Of a stretch of DNA of 64,000 bases, positions 49,914 through 59,815 are shown in pieces. Location: NCBI GenBank assembly GCA_017940545.1, contig JAGAYI010000009.1, positions 16,852 through 80,851 on the forward strand, read 5' to 3'. This stretch comes from Prevotella sp. Lineage in GTDB: Bacteria > Bacteroidota > Bacteroidia > Bacteroidales > Bacteroidaceae. The notes below the pieces were generated by a model. The model saw only the letters and a program-made list of their open reading frames with translations. It did no database searches and was not told where the DNA came from. The position numbers and the translations under genes were made by a program. Position 1 is the stretch's first letter. Each line of letters starts with the position of its first letter.

Positions 49914-51248
49914 ATGAATAAGAAGATTGCAATATTAGGAGCAGGTGAAAGTGGTGCTGGTGCAGCAGTTTTAGCCAAGAAAGAAGGTTTTGACGTCTTC
50001 GTATCGGACATGTCAAAAATTCAAAACAAGTACAAAGATCTGCTGGACAAACACCATATTGAATGGGAAGAAGGGCAGCATACAGAAGAACGTATCCTCG
50101 ATGCCGACGAAATCATCAAGAGTCCCGGAATACCCGAGACGGCTCCGATGGTTAAGAAAGCCAAGGAACGTGGCATAAACATTATTAGTGAGATAGAATT
50201 TGCAGGGCGCTATACGACCTCAAAAATGATTTGTATTACGGGTTCCAATGGCAAGACGACAACCACCAGCCTCATCTATCACATATTTAAAGCCGCTGGA
50301 TATGATGCTGGCCTGGCTGGTAACATAGGAAACTCACTTGCACTGCAAATAGCAGAAGAACCTCACGAGTACTATATCATAGAACTGAGTTCGTTCCAAT
50401 TAGACAACATGTATGACTTTCGAGCCAATATTGCCATCCTACTGAACATTACTCCGGACCATCTTGACCGTTATGATAATTGCATGCAAAACTATGTGGA
50501 TGCAAAAATGCGCATTATTCAGAATCAGACTCAGCAAGATGCTTTCATTTACTGGAACGATGACCCCATCGTAAAACGTGAACTGGAAAAATATAATATC
50601 AAAGCTATTCAATATCCATTCTCGGAACTGAAAGAAAAAGGATCCATCGGTTATATTGAGGCAGGCCAATACACTATTGAGAAACCTGAGCCATTTAACA
50701 TGGAACAGGAGCAACTGAGCCTTACTGGCAAACACAACATCTACAATTCACTTGCCGCAGGCATTGCTTCAAACATCGCAGGAATAAAAAAAGACATCAT
50801 TCGTAAAAGCCTAAGCGACTTCCCCGGTGTGGAACACCGCCTGGAGAAAGTATGCACTGTACGTGGTGTACAATATATTAACGACTCCAAGGCAACCAAT
50901 GTAGATGCTTGCTGGTATGCTTTAGAGTCGATGAAAACCAAAGTCGTACTCATTATAGGCGGCAAAGACAAAGGCAACGATTACAGTCCCATCATACCAT
51001 TAGTCAAGGAAAAATGTTCGGCTTTGGTATATCTGGGCGCAGACAATCAGAAGTTACATGACAACTTCGACAGTTTGAATATTCCCGTTCGCGACACACA
51101 CTCCATGAAGGAGTGCATGAAAGCCTGCTATGAACTGGCAAAGCCAGGTGAAACAGTTTTACTCTCTCCCTGCTGTGCGTCGTTCGACCTCTTCAAGAAC
51201 ATGGAGGACCGTGGCGAACAGTTCAAGGAACTGGCACGTAATCTCTAA
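49914..51248 (+). CDS. murD: UDP-MurNAc-L-alanine:D-glutamate ligase
   Basis: 444-residue Mur ligase for the second stem-peptide residue. N-terminal Rossmann-like fold (IAILGAGESGAGAAVLAKK) binding UDP-MurNAc-Ala, P-loop CITGSNGKTTTTSLIYH, ITPDHLDRYDN and FPGVEHRLEKV, then YINDSKATNVDA. 42 bp after mraY. Confidence 0.95.
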   Translation: MNKKIAILGAGESGAGAAVLAKKEGFDVFVSDMSKIQNKYKDLLDKHHIEWEEGQHTEERILDADEIIKSPGIPETAPMVKKAKERGINIISEIEFAGRYTTSKMICITGSNGKTTTTSLIYHIFKAAGYDAGLAGNIGNSLALQIAEEPHEYYIIELSSFQLDNMYDFRANIAILLNITPDHLDRYDNCMQNYVDAKMRIIQNQTQQDAFIYWNDDPIVKRELEKYNIKAIQYPFSELKEKGSIGYIEAGQYTIEKPEPFNMEQEQLSLTGKHNIYNSLAAGIASNIAGIKKDIIRKSLSDFPGVEHRLEKVCTVRGVQYINDSKATNVDACWYALESMKTKVVLIIGGKDKGNDYSPIIPLVKEKCSALVYLGADNQKLHDNFDSLNIPVRDTHSMKECMKACYELAKPGETVLLSPCCASFDLFKNMEDRGEQFKELARNL

Positions 51249-51285
51249 GAAACAATAACTGACAATAAAACAAGTAGAAATTAAG

Positions 51286-52548
51286 GTGAACAAGAAGATT
51301 GGCAACATATTCAAAGGAGACAAGGTCATCTGGATGGTGTTCTTCTTTCTTTGTATGATCAGTATCGTCGAGGTATTCTCTGCTTCGTCAGGACTGACCT
51401 ACAAGAGTCAGGACTTCCTATCCCCCATTCTCAAACACACCGGAACTATTGTCATGGGTTTTTTCATTGCCGTAGTGACACTGAACATCCCATGTAAATA
51501 CTTCAAGCTGATGACCCCCTTTCTTTTGCTCATATCTCTCATTACCCTTCTATGGGTTCTTGCAGGCGGCGAAACCATCAACGGCGCCAACCGTGTCATT
51601 GAGATTCCCGGTTTCACCTTCCAGCCTTCAGAAATAGCCAAAGGGTCACTTGTTCTGGCTGTGGCACAAATACTAAGTGCTATGCAACGTGAGAATGGTG
51701 CCGACAAGGATGCCTTCAAATATATTTTATGGATTACGCTGCCCATCACCTTTCTCATTGGGCTTGAAAATCTTTCTACGGCAGCCATGCTATTTGGCGT
51801 TGTCGTACTCATGATGTATATAGGACGTGTATCGTACAAACAGTTAGGAAAACTTCTGGCTGTAGTAGTCGGATTAGCCATTACCGCTGTTCTTTTCATC
51901 ATGATAGTGGGACATACGGAAACACCCGGGGATGCCCAGCTGTCAAAGACAGAGAATGTTGAGCAGACCAAGACGAAAAACAAAATTGAGAAATTGTTTC
52001 ACCGTGCCGATACTTGGAAAGGGCGAATCATGAATTTCGGCAAAGGAACAGTATCGCCTCAGGAATATGACCTTGACAAGGACGCACAGGTAGCCCACGC
52101 AAACATTGCCATCGTGTCGAGTGGCATCATTGGAAAGGGTCCCGGGAAGTCTGTAGAACGCGATTTCCTGTCGCAGGCTTTCTCCGATTTCATCTATGCC
52201 ATCATCGTGGAAGAACTGGGCATCATTGGTGCTGCCTTTGTCGTTTTACTCTACATTATTCTGCTTTACCGTTGTGCTCGCATTGCAAGCCGATGCGAAA
52301 ACAATTTCCCAGCCCTATTAGCCATGGGGTTAGGGTTGCTCTTGGTTGTCCAGGCCATCTTTAATATGATGGTAGCAGTAGGACTGGCTCCTGTAACCGG
52401 TCAACCGCTTCCGCTTATCTCTAAGGGAGGAACATCAACCATTATCAATTGCGCTTATATCGGTGCTCTTCTAAGCATTAGCCGCTCTGCAAAAATACGC
52501 AATGAGAAAAAACCGAGGATAAAATTAGCAGAAACAAAAGAAATTTAG
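51286..52548 (+). CDS. ftsW: Peptidoglycan glycosyltransferase FtsW (SEDS family), GTG start
   Basis: 420 residues, about ten transmembrane segments. Polymerises lipid II at the septum together with FtsI. Family motifs: GGETINGANRVIEIPGFTFQPSEIAKGSLVL (the NGA-R-W-like and PSE blocks), FIYAIIVEELGIIGAAFV and TGQPLPLISKGGTSTI near the end. The start codon is GTG at 51286 (VNKKIGNIFKGDKVIW); no ATG fits before the first membrane segment. Confidence 0.94.
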   Translation: MNKKIGNIFKGDKVIWMVFFFLCMISIVEVFSASSGLTYKSQDFLSPILKHTGTIVMGFFIAVVTLNIPCKYFKLMTPFLLLISLITLLWVLAGGETINGANRVIEIPGFTFQPSEIAKGSLVLAVAQILSAMQRENGADKDAFKYILWITLPITFLIGLENLSTAAMLFGVVVLMMYIGRVSYKQLGKLLAVVVGLAITAVLFIMIVGHTETPGDAQLSKTENVEQTKTKNKIEKLFHRADTWKGRIMNFGKGTVSPQEYDLDKDAQVAHANIAIVSSGIIGKGPGKSVERDFLSQAFSDFIYAIIVEELGIIGAAFVVLLYIILLYRCARIASRCENNFPALLAMGLGLLLVVQAIFNMMVAVGLAPVTGQPLPLISKGGTSTIINCAYIGALLSISRSAKIRNEKKPRIKLAETKEI

Positions 52549-52556
52549 TAATTTTG
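52549..52556 (+). promoter_or_regulatory. Internal -7 box between ftsW and murG
   Basis: TAATTTTG begins right after the ftsW stop and is 21 bp before the murG ATG. It would give murG-murC-ftsQ-ftsA-ftsZ a promoter of their own. Confidence 0.45.
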
Positions 52557-52577
52557 CACACTATTAATGAAAATGAC

Positions 52578-53690
52578 ATGAATGAGAAGCTAAGAGTGAT
52601 TATCAGCGGCGGCGGAACGGGAGGCCATATTTTCCCGGCCGTATCGATAGCCAATGCCATACGCTCCAAACAACCTGACGCAGAGATTCTGTTTGTCGGA
52701 GCTTTGGGTCGCATGGAGATGCAGCGTGTGCCTGCTGCCGGCTACGACATCAAGGGACTGCCCATTTGTGGGTTCGACCGTAAGAACCCGTTGAAGAATA
52801 TCAAGGTGCTTTATAAAATATGGAAAAGCCAGCGCATGGCAAAGGAAATCATTAAGCAGTTCCGCCCGATGGTGGCTGTCGGTGTAGGTGGCTATGCCAG
52901 CGGTCCCACCCTGAACAAGGCTGCAGCCATGGGAATACCCTGTCTCATTCAAGAACAAAACAGCTATGCTGGCGTTACTAACAAGCTGCTGGCCAAGAAA
53001 GCTGAAAAAATCTGCGTGGCTTATGATGGTATGGAGCGCTTCTTCCCTGCCGAAAAGATTATCAAGACCGGCAATCCGGTACGTCAGTCTTTATTAGACA
53101 CCCCCATGACGAGAGAAGAAGCTGTTCGTTCTTTTGGTCTTACCCCGGAGAAAAAGACCATTCTACTGGTTGGAGGAAGTTTGGGAGCACGCACCATCAA
53201 TGAAAGCATCTTGCAGCATCTTGATGCCGTCAAAGAGGCAGACGTACAATTTATCTGGCAGACGGGCAAATATTACAATGCTACCATCATGGAGCAACTT
53301 AAGTCTCAGGGACAGCCCAAGAATTTAGTTGTTACCGACTTTATCAGCGATATGGGAGCTGCATATCAGGCTGCAGACCTCGTCATCAGTCGTGCGGGAG
53401 CCAGCAGCATTTCCGAGTTCTGTCTCATTGGCAAGCCGGTCATCCTCGTACCAAGCCCCAATGTGGCTGAAGATCATCAGACAAAAAACGCACTTGCTTT
53501 GGCCAACGTAGATGCTGCACTCTACGTGAAGGATGCCGATGCTCCTGCACAATTATTAGAACTGGCCATCAAGACAGTCAACGACAAAGAAAAACTCAAC
53601 TCTTTACATACTAATATACTTCAGTTGGCACTACCCGACTCTGCGGACATCATTGCCGACGAAGTCATCAAACTGGCAAAATGGAAATAA
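52578..53690 (+). CDS. murG: UDP-GlcNAc:lipid I N-acetylglucosaminyltransferase
   Basis: 370 residues, GT28 family, makes lipid II at the inner face of the membrane. Starts at 52578 (MNEKLRVIISGGGTGGHIFP), with the N-terminal GGTGGH loop directly after; the upstream open codons are not conserved. Other marks: VGVGGYASGP, VGGSLGARTINE and the C-terminal UDP-GlcNAc site ISRAGASSISEFCLIGKPVIL. Overlaps murC by 10 bp. Confidence 0.95.
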   Translation: MNEKLRVIISGGGTGGHIFPAVSIANAIRSKQPDAEILFVGALGRMEMQRVPAAGYDIKGLPICGFDRKNPLKNIKVLYKIWKSQRMAKEIIKQFRPMVAVGVGGYASGPTLNKAAAMGIPCLIQEQNSYAGVTNKLLAKKAEKICVAYDGMERFFPAEKIIKTGNPVRQSLLDTPMTREEAVRSFGLTPEKKTILLVGGSLGARTINESILQHLDAVKEADVQFIWQTGKYYNATIMEQLKSQGQPKNLVVTDFISDMGAAYQAADLVISRAGASSISEFCLIGKPVILVPSPNVAEDHQTKNALALANVDAALYVKDADAPAQLLELAIKTVNDKEKLNSLHTNILQLALPDSADIIADEVIKLAKWK

Positions 53691-55057
53691 AAGATATTAA
53701 ATCTGTATATTTTGTAGGTGCAGGCGGCATCGGAATGAGCGCTATTGCACGCTACTTTATCCATCGAGGGATGGTTGTTGCCGGCTACGACAAAACGCCA
53801 AGCGACCTTACCCGTCAATTGGAAAAAGAAGGTATGCTGATACACTACGACGAGGACGTTCAGAAAATTCCAAGCGCATGCCGCCAGAAGTCCTCGTGCC
53901 TGATTATCTACACTCCTGCCATTCCAGCCGACCATCAAGAATTACAGTATTTCCGCAAAAACGGATTTGAGGTACAAAAGAGGGCACAGGTGCTGGGGGC
54001 TCTTACCCAGGAACACAAAGGACTCTGCGTGGCCGGTACTCATGGAAAAACGACAACCTCTACGATGTGTGCACACATCATGCACCATAGTCATCTCGAC
54101 TGCAATGCATTTCTGGGAGGCATTTCCAAAAATTACGGCACGAACTACATTCTCAGCACGTCTGACTTTGTTGTCATTGAAGCCGACGAGTTCGACCGTT
54201 CTTTCCATTGGCTGCGCCCATGGATGAGCGTCATTACCGCTACCGACCCTGACCATTTGGACATATACGGAACGAAGGAAGCCTATCTGGAAAGTTTCCG
54301 CCACTATACCGAGCTCATTCAACCTGAGGGAGCATTAATTATTCATCGTGGTCTGGAAATGCAGGAAAGCTTGGCCGACGGCGTTCGACGTTATGACTAC
54401 GCCCTGACAGAAGGAGATTTCCATGCCGAGAATATTAAGATTGACAATGGGGAAATCACTTTCGACTTCATCTCCCCTTTTGAGAATGTGTGCAACATTG
54501 AATTGGGGCAACCAGTACCCATCAATATTGAGAACGCCATAGCTGCTATGGCCATGGCACAATTAGCAGGTTGCACTGCAGATGAACTGCGTTACGGCAT
54601 GAAGACCTACGGGGGTGTTGAGCGTCGATTCGACTTCAAGATCAAGAATGACAAATTAGTATTTCTCAGCGACTATGCTCACCATCCGAAAGAAATTTAT
54701 CAAAGTGCCCGCAGCATCCGTGAACTCTATCGGAATCGTAAGATAACAGCCATCTTCCAGCCCCATCTTTATACCCGCACCCGCGATTTCTATCAAGAAT
54801 TTGCCGATGCCCTAAGTCTGCTGGACGAGGTCATTCTAACTGAAATCTATCCTGCACGCGAACTACCTATTGAGGGTGTCACATCAAAACTCATTTACGA
54901 CAACCTTGCTCCTGAGGTGAGCAAACAAATCATCCGAAAAGAAGACGTACTCGATTTCGTCAAAGGACGCGATTTTGACGTACTCATCGTTTTAGGAGCT
55001 GGCGACCTCGACAACTATGTACCACAGATTACAAAGATATTAAATAGCAAGCAATGA
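53681..55057 (+). CDS. murC: UDP-MurNAc:L-alanine ligase
   Basis: 458-residue Mur ligase starting stem-peptide synthesis. N-terminal FVGAGGIGMSAIARYFIHRG, P-loop VAGTHGKTTTSTMCAHIM, then IEADEFDRSFHWLRP and YGGVERRFDFK, and the C-terminal FQPHLYTRTRDFYQEFADAL. Starts within the end of murG and shares 4 bases (ATGA) with ftsQ. Confidence 0.95.
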   Translation: MEIKDIKSVYFVGAGGIGMSAIARYFIHRGMVVAGYDKTPSDLTRQLEKEGMLIHYDEDVQKIPSACRQKSSCLIIYTPAIPADHQELQYFRKNGFEVQKRAQVLGALTQEHKGLCVAGTHGKTTTSTMCAHIMHHSHLDCNAFLGGISKNYGTNYILSTSDFVVIEADEFDRSFHWLRPWMSVITATDPDHLDIYGTKEAYLESFRHYTELIQPEGALIIHRGLEMQESLADGVRRYDYALTEGDFHAENIKIDNGEITFDFISPFENVCNIELGQPVPINIENAIAAMAMAQLAGCTADELRYGMKTYGGVERRFDFKIKNDKLVFLSDYAHHPKEIYQSARSIRELYRNRKITAIFQPHLYTRTRDFYQEFADALSLLDEVILTEIYPARELPIEGVTSKLIYDNLAPEVSKQIIRKEDVLDFVKGRDFDVLIVLGAGDLDNYVPQITKILNSKQ

Positions 55058-55809
55058 ACATCAACTGGAAGAAAACAGCCGTCGTTATACTGGATACTGC
55101 CATTAGTGCATATCTGGTATTAGCCATCACCGCGTTCAACAAACCCGATGGACAGGCCACGGTATGCTCTGAAGTGAAAATCAATATCCAGAAAGATGTT
55201 ACCGACGGGTTCCTGAATGCTGAAGAAGTCAAGAAATTCTTAGAATACAATAAGGTATATCCTTTGGCTAAGCCCCTGAAGGAAATCAACACCCGCCACA
55301 TTGAAGAAGTGCTCAGGCAGAGCCCGTTCGTAGAGACCGCCGAATGCTACAAGACACAAGGAGGAAACATCTGTATCACTCTTAAACAGAAGACCCCCAT
55401 CCTTCGTGTCAAAGCCGACAATGGTGACGATTATTATATTGACAACCACGGCTCTCAAATGAGCAATACCCGATACCCGAGCAACCTCATTGTCGCAACA
55501 GGACATATTAGCAGACAATACGCACAAAAGGTTCTCACCCCCATTGGGAACATGATCGTCAACAATCCGTTCTGGCAGAACCAAATTGAGCAAATCAACG
55601 TGTTGGCCGACGGTACTGTTGAGATTGTCCCCCGGGTAGGAGAACACATTATCTACTTAGGCCGCCCAACGAACATTGAGAACAAGCTTCAACGGTTAGA
55701 GAAGTTCTACCGTTACGGGCTGAGCCAGGCAGGCTGGAACAAATACTCGTATATCAGCCTTGAATTCGACAACCAGATTATTTGCAAAAAGAAACAAAAA
55801 CATTCATAA
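55054..55809 (+). CDS. ftsQ: FtsQ/DivIB-like cell division protein
   Basis: 251 residues: short N-terminus, one membrane segment (AVVILDTAISAYLVLAITAF), a POTRA-like region (LNAEEVKKFLEYNKVYPLAKPLKEINTRHIEEVLRQSPFVETAECYK) and the FtsQ beta domain (RVKADNGDDYYIDNHGSQMSN). Connects early divisome proteins to FtsI/FtsW. The identity is supported by topology and by its position between murC and ftsA. Confidence 0.88.
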   Translation: MNINWKKTAVVILDTAISAYLVLAITAFNKPDGQATVCSEVKINIQKDVTDGFLNAEEVKKFLEYNKVYPLAKPLKEINTRHIEEVLRQSPFVETAECYKTQGGNICITLKQKTPILRVKADNGDDYYIDNHGSQMSNTRYPSNLIVATGHISRQYAQKVLTPIGNMIVNNPFWQNQIEQINVLADGTVEIVPRVGEHIIYLGRPTNIENKLQRLEKFYRYGLSQAGWNKYSYISLEFDNQIICKKKQKHS

Positions 55810-55813
55810 CAAG

Positions 55814-57262
55814 ATGGCAGCAAAGGACTTTATCGTAGCTATTGAACTCGGTTCATCCAAGATGACCGGTATTGCGGGAAAGAAGAATCTCGATGGCAGC
55901 ATTCAGGTGCTTGCCGTGGTCAAGGAAGACTCGTCTTCATTCATCAGGAAAGGTGTGGTCTATAACATTGAGAAGACCGCACAATGCCTCACCAATATCG
56001 TGAAGAAACTGACAGCCCAACTCAAGACGGAAATCACTCAGGTATATGTGGGAATTGGGGGCCAGTCCATCCGCGGCGTACGTAATGTCATCACCAAAGA
56101 CCTTCCTGCCGACACTTTAGTAACCCAGGACATGATAATTGAGTTGATGGACTCTAACCGCAACATGAGATATCCCGACCAGGAAATCCTTGACGTTGCA
56201 GTTCAGGAGTACAAGGTTGACGCTCAATACCAGACGGACCCCGTGGGCATTCAGTGTACACACTTGGAAGGAAACTTTCTGAACATCTTGCAGCGGAAAG
56301 CATTCTACAAGAGTCTTAACAACTGCTTTGAAATGGCAGAAATCGGTATTGCCGAGCTATACCTCGCACCATTAGCATTAGCCGACAGCGTACTGACAGA
56401 GTCAGAAAAGCGCTCCGGCTGTGCCCTGGTTGACATTGGAGCTGACACAACAACCGTTTCTGTCTATAATAAAAACATCCTACGCCACCTTGCTGTCATC
56501 CCTCTCGGTTCCAACAACATCACCAAAGACATTGCATCTCTCCAAATGGAGGAACAGGATGCCGAGAAGATGAAGTTGAAATATGGCTGCGCATTTACCG
56601 ACAATAACGAAATAGACAACAACATGAAATACTCCATCGACTCAGAACGTCAGGTGGAGTGCCGTAAGTTTATCGAGATTGTTGAAGGACGACTGGAGGA
56701 AATCATTGAGAATGTATGGTATCAAATACCCAACGACTACTATGACAAATTGTTGGGCGGCATTATCCTGACAGGCGGCGGTTCGAACATGAAGGACATT
56801 GAAAAAGCCTTCCGCAACCACACACACATTGACAAGATTCGAATAGCCAAGTTCGTGACGCAGACTATTACGTCGAACATTCCCGAAATCAAGGCTAAGG
56901 ACGGATCCATGAATACCGTTCTCGGACTTCTTGCCAAGGGTGACATCAACTGTGCAGGCAACGAAATAGACCCCAACGGTGATCTTTTTGCCATCAGACA
57001 GTCAGGAACCGTCAATGCAGAACCTCGCAAGGTTCGCCAAGCTACTGAGACCGACCCCGGCGTAATCCGAACAGAACGTGAAAAACAGCTGGCCGAAGAA
57101 GAGGCACGCCGCAAGAAGGAAGAGGAAGACCGCATAGCACGCGAGAAAGCCGAAGCAGAAGCCCGCGAAAAGGAACGTCTGAAGAAAGAAAACTCTTTCT
57201 GGAACAAAGCCTTTAGGGGAATCAAGAAGTTTGGAAAGACTATGATTGAGGAAGAAGAGTAA
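55814..57262 (+). CDS. ftsA: Cell division protein FtsA
   Basis: 482-residue actin-like ATPase that ties FtsZ to the membrane. Start 55814 (MAAKDFIVAIELGSSKMTG); the longer frame from 55760 lies in ftsQ. Phosphate-1 IELGSSKMTG, phosphate-2 LVDIGADTTTVSVY, adenosine ILTGGGSNMKDIE. Residues about 410-450 are a charged, Glu/Arg/Lys helical linker (REKQLAEEEARRKKEEEDR), and the end (NSFWNKAFRGIKKFGKTMIEEEE) is the amphipathic helix for membrane binding, displaced by the linker. Confidence 0.94.
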   Translation: MAAKDFIVAIELGSSKMTGIAGKKNLDGSIQVLAVVKEDSSSFIRKGVVYNIEKTAQCLTNIVKKLTAQLKTEITQVYVGIGGQSIRGVRNVITKDLPADTLVTQDMIIELMDSNRNMRYPDQEILDVAVQEYKVDAQYQTDPVGIQCTHLEGNFLNILQRKAFYKSLNNCFEMAEIGIAELYLAPLALADSVLTESEKRSGCALVDIGADTTTVSVYNKNILRHLAVIPLGSNNITKDIASLQMEEQDAEKMKLKYGCAFTDNNEIDNNMKYSIDSERQVECRKFIEIVEGRLEEIIENVWYQIPNDYYDKLLGGIILTGGGSNMKDIEKAFRNHTHIDKIRIAKFVTQTITSNIPEIKAKDGSMNTVLGLLAKGDINCAGNEIDPNGDLFAIRQSGTVNAEPRKVRQATETDPGVIRTEREKQLAEEEARRKKEEEDRIAREKAEAEAREKERLKKENSFWNKAFRGIKKFGKTMIEEEE

Positions 57263-57303
57263 TAAGAGTAAAGTAAATTAGAGTAAGAAAGTAAAAAGAC
57301 AGA

Positions 57304-58635
57304 ATGATTATGGCAGATTATCCCAATATAGACCTCCTGAATTTCGGCGAGCCCGAAAAGGAGAACAGCATCATCAAAGTGATTGGTGTAGGCGGTGGTG
57401 GCGGCAATGCCGTAAACCACATGTACCGAGAGGGCATTCACGACGTGACATTTGTGCTCTGCAACACAGACAATCAGGCGCTCAACGACTCTCCCGTTCC
57501 CGTACATCTGCAACTTGGAAAAGAGGGTCTGGGAGCAGGCAACAAGCCTGAGCGTGCACGGGCAGCAGCCGAAGAGAGCCTTGACGACATCAAGAATATG
57601 CTGAACGACGGTACGCGCATGGCCTTTATAACTGCCGGTATGGGTGGCGGAACGGGTACTGGCGCAGCACCCGTCATCGCCCGTGTGTCAAAAGAAATGG
57701 GTATTCTGACCGTAGGCATCGTAACCATCCCCTTCCGTTTTGAGGGCGACCGCAAAATTGACCAGGCGCTGGATGGCGTGGAGGAAATGTCGAAACACGT
57801 TGATGCCTTATTGGTCATTAACAATGAGCGCCTACGCGAAATATATCCTGAGCTGACGGTACTCGACGCCTTCGGCAAGGCCGACGACACCCTGAGTGTA
57901 GCAGCCAAGTCTATTGCTGAAATTATTACCGTACACGGTCTCATCAACCTTGACTTCAACGACGTAAAGACGGTGCTGAAAGACGGTGGTGTCGCCATCA
58001 TGTCAACTGGCTATGGCGAAGGCGAAGGACGCGTGAAGAAAGCTATTGACGACGCGCTGAACTCTCCGCTGCTTAACGACAACGACGTGTTCAACTCGAA
58101 AAAGATACTGCTCAGCATTTCCTTCGCCGGCAACAAAGACGGAACGGGTTCGCTGATGATGGAAGAGATGAATGACGTCAACGACTTCATGGCCAAGTTT
58201 GGCGACTTCGAAATCAAGTGGGGCCTGGCCACCGACCCGGAATTGGGCAAGAAGGTAAAGGTGACCATTCTGGCAACCGGTTTCGGCATCAGCAACGTGG
58301 ATGGCATGAACAACCACCTGAAAAAACATTCACAGGAAGAAGCCAACCGTCTGGCAGAAGAACAGGAGCGTGCTGCCAAGCGCGAAGACCGTCGCCAACA
58401 GTATTACGGTGACCCGGGCAATAACCGCCGCTACAAGCGCCGCCCGCACATTTACCTGTTCCGTCCTGAAGACTTGGATAATGACGATGTTATTTCGGCA
58501 GTTGAATCTACACCTACCTATAAGCGTACACGCGAGATTCTCGACAGCATCAACAGTCAGACGCAAGACGACGAGCCAGTCAATCGCCATGACAGTGACA
58601 ACGATACTGTTCAGGGCACTATCAGATTTTCATAA
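57304..58635 (+). CDS. ftsZ: Cell division GTPase FtsZ
   Basis: 443-residue tubulin-like GTPase forming the Z ring. KVIGVGGGGGNAVNHM, GTP signature GMGGGTGTGAAPVIA, T7 loop NLDFNDVKTVL. A long disordered linker after about 320 ends TVQGTIRFS. In most bacteria the tail ends in a short FtsA-binding peptide; DVISAVESTPTYKRTREIL is the best candidate region here. The start may be 57310 (MADYPNIDLLNFG). Last gene of the cluster, followed by a hairpin. Confidence 0.96.
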   Translation: MIMADYPNIDLLNFGEPEKENSIIKVIGVGGGGGNAVNHMYREGIHDVTFVLCNTDNQALNDSPVPVHLQLGKEGLGAGNKPERARAAAEESLDDIKNMLNDGTRMAFITAGMGGGTGTGAAPVIARVSKEMGILTVGIVTIPFRFEGDRKIDQALDGVEEMSKHVDALLVINNERLREIYPELTVLDAFGKADDTLSVAAKSIAEIITVHGLINLDFNDVKTVLKDGGVAIMSTGYGEGEGRVKKAIDDALNSPLLNDNDVFNSKKILLSISFAGNKDGTGSLMMEEMNDVNDFMAKFGDFEIKWGLATDPELGKKVKVTILATGFGISNVDGMNNHLKKHSQEEANRLAEEQERAAKREDRRQQYYGDPGNNRRYKRRPHIYLFRPEDLDNDDVISAVESTPTYKRTREILDSINSQTQDDEPVNRHDSDNDTVQGTIRFS

Positions 58636-58657
58636 GCTATACTTTACTATATATGTT

Positions 58658-58695
58658 GAACCGGGAGAAGGACATCACAGTCCACCTCCCGGTTC
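58658..58695. terminator. Hairpin between ftsZ and recO
   Basis: GAACCGGGAG and CTCCCGGTTC form a 10-bp stem; a second inner stem GGAC/GTCC extends it. It is followed by TATTTT on the plus strand. It serves convergent ftsZ and recO. Confidence 0.8.
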
Positions 58696-58715
58696 TATTT
58701 TCACCACCGCCCGTG

Positions 58716-59450
58716 TCAGGCAAATAACGCCTGTAGCACCTGGAGTGACTTAAGTTCAGGAAAAGCAGGCAGGTGAAGCCGGTAATATGCCAAAATAACA
58801 TCCAGACACCGATTTCTCTCTCCGTGGCTCAGCCGGAACAAGTGCATGTTCTGGTAGTCCATTCGCAGCATGGAATGAATGCGTGCGGCCTCCTCTGGCC
58901 TCAGAAATTCCTGGTGCAGCGGCGGCACGTCACAAAACTCTCCCTCTCGCAAGTCGAAGAACCGGCCGTTTTCCTCTCTCGGTATGTTACGTGGCAGCCC
59001 CACCCCAAGGAAACGCGACAAATGAATAAGGAAAGACAAATGAAAATTGGCATAGCCCCCCTCAGCAGCATCTAACCACAGCAGGCTATGTTTCATGTAG
59101 TCAAACAGTGCCACATCAGGCTGTTGCTCTCCTCGCAGTGCGTGATATAGGAACTCTGCCAGGAACATGATGACCGACATCTTGGCCGGTTCTACAGTCA
59201 CGCTTGAATAAGGATACAGCAGACGGGCATCTCGCAGACGTTGCAACTGTACGTTCGGACGCATGTCACATTCCACATCAATCAGGTTCAGCGCCTGAAA
59301 GTACTGTTTCTTTAGCCGGCCACGTCCTGTCTTTGGAATACCCACAACACACGAGAGACGGCCTGTCTCACGAGTAAACAAATCGACAATCAACTTGCTT
59401 TCTCCGTACTTCAAAGCATGCAGAACAATGGCTTCAGTCTTCTTCAACAT
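58716..59450 (-). CDS. recO: DNA repair protein RecO
   Basis: 244 residues, recombination mediator loading RecA with RecR. OB fold at the N-terminus (MLKKTEAIVLHALKYGESKLIVDLFTRETGRLSCVVGIPK), then a helical part (SVIMFLAEFLYHAL), with no zinc-binding cysteine cluster at the expected site, as is usual in Bacteroidota. The start at 59450 is the ATG right behind the promoter box (59457-59464); a longer frame would begin with TTG inside it. Confidence 0.88.
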   Translation of the reverse strand: MLKKTEAIVLHALKYGESKLIVDLFTRETGRLSCVVGIPKTGRGRLKKQYFQALNLIDVECDMRPNVQLQRLRDARLLYPYSSVTVEPAKMSVIMFLAEFLYHALRGEQQPDVALFDYMKHSLLWLDAAEGGYANFHLSFLIHLSRFLGVGLPRNIPREENGRFFDLREGEFCDVPPLHQEFLRPEEAARIHSMLRMDYQNMHLFRLSHGERNRCLDVILAYYRLHLPAFPELKSLQVLQALFA

Positions 59451-59456
59451 ACGCTG

Positions 59457-59464
59457 CAAAGGTA
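59457..59464 (-). promoter_or_regulatory. -7 box of recO
   Basis: TACCTTTG on the minus strand, ending 6 bases before the ATG: a nearly leaderless transcript. Confidence 0.55.
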
Positions 59465-59592
59465 ATTATATAAAATGAGAAATGAGAATCGGAGAATGAG
59501 AAATAAGCGACAAAATTAATAAAAAACGTTAAAATTACGGCCTGCTGAAGTAATTTCTTCATTCTTCATTCTTCATTCTACATTTTAATCCG

Positions 59593-59600
59593 TACCTTTG
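59593..59600 (+). promoter_or_regulatory. -7 box of tRNA-Glu
   Basis: TACCTTTG, 45 bp upstream of the tRNA, preceded by an A/T-rich stretch with ATTCTTC repeats (59548-59580). It may also drive rpsT, since no terminator separates them. Confidence 0.6.
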
Positions 59601-59645
59601 CACCCGCTTTTTACGAAATTTGAGAAAACCAAAGCGTAACAGCAT

Positions 59646-59717
59646 GGTCCCTTCGTCTATCGGTTAGGACGAGAGATTTTCATTCTCTAAAGAGGAGTTC
59701 GACTCTCCTAGGGACTA
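59646..59717 (+). tRNA. tRNA-Glu (UUC anticodon)
   Basis: A 72-base cloverleaf: acceptor GGTCCCT pairing with AGGGACT (one G-U), D arm with GTTAGGAC, anticodon arm GAGATTTTCATTCTC with anticodon TTC, T arm GAGGAGTTCGACTCTCC, then discriminator A. CCA is not encoded in the chromosome. Confidence 0.95.
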
Positions 59718-59733
59718 CGATTAAAAATACAAT

Positions 59734-59815
59734 CTGTCATCTGCACAGCAAAGTGCTACTGTTAGCAGGAAATGGTGACAGAGACTCCGCAAGGGGTCGC
59801 TCAGGGCAGCCTGCC
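59734..59815 (+). ncRNA. Structured leader before rpsT
   Basis: Between tRNA-Glu and rpsT the sequence can fold into nested stems: CTGTCA (59734-59739) with TGACAG (59776-59781), enclosing CTGC/GCAG; then GACTCC with GGGGTC closed by a GCAA tetraloop (59783-59798); then GGCAG with CTGCC (59805-59815). 56 bases separate it from the ATG. Autoregulation of S20 is known in E. coli by other means, so a control leader here is plausible but unproven; it may also be a processed piece of the tRNA transcript. Confidence 0.5.
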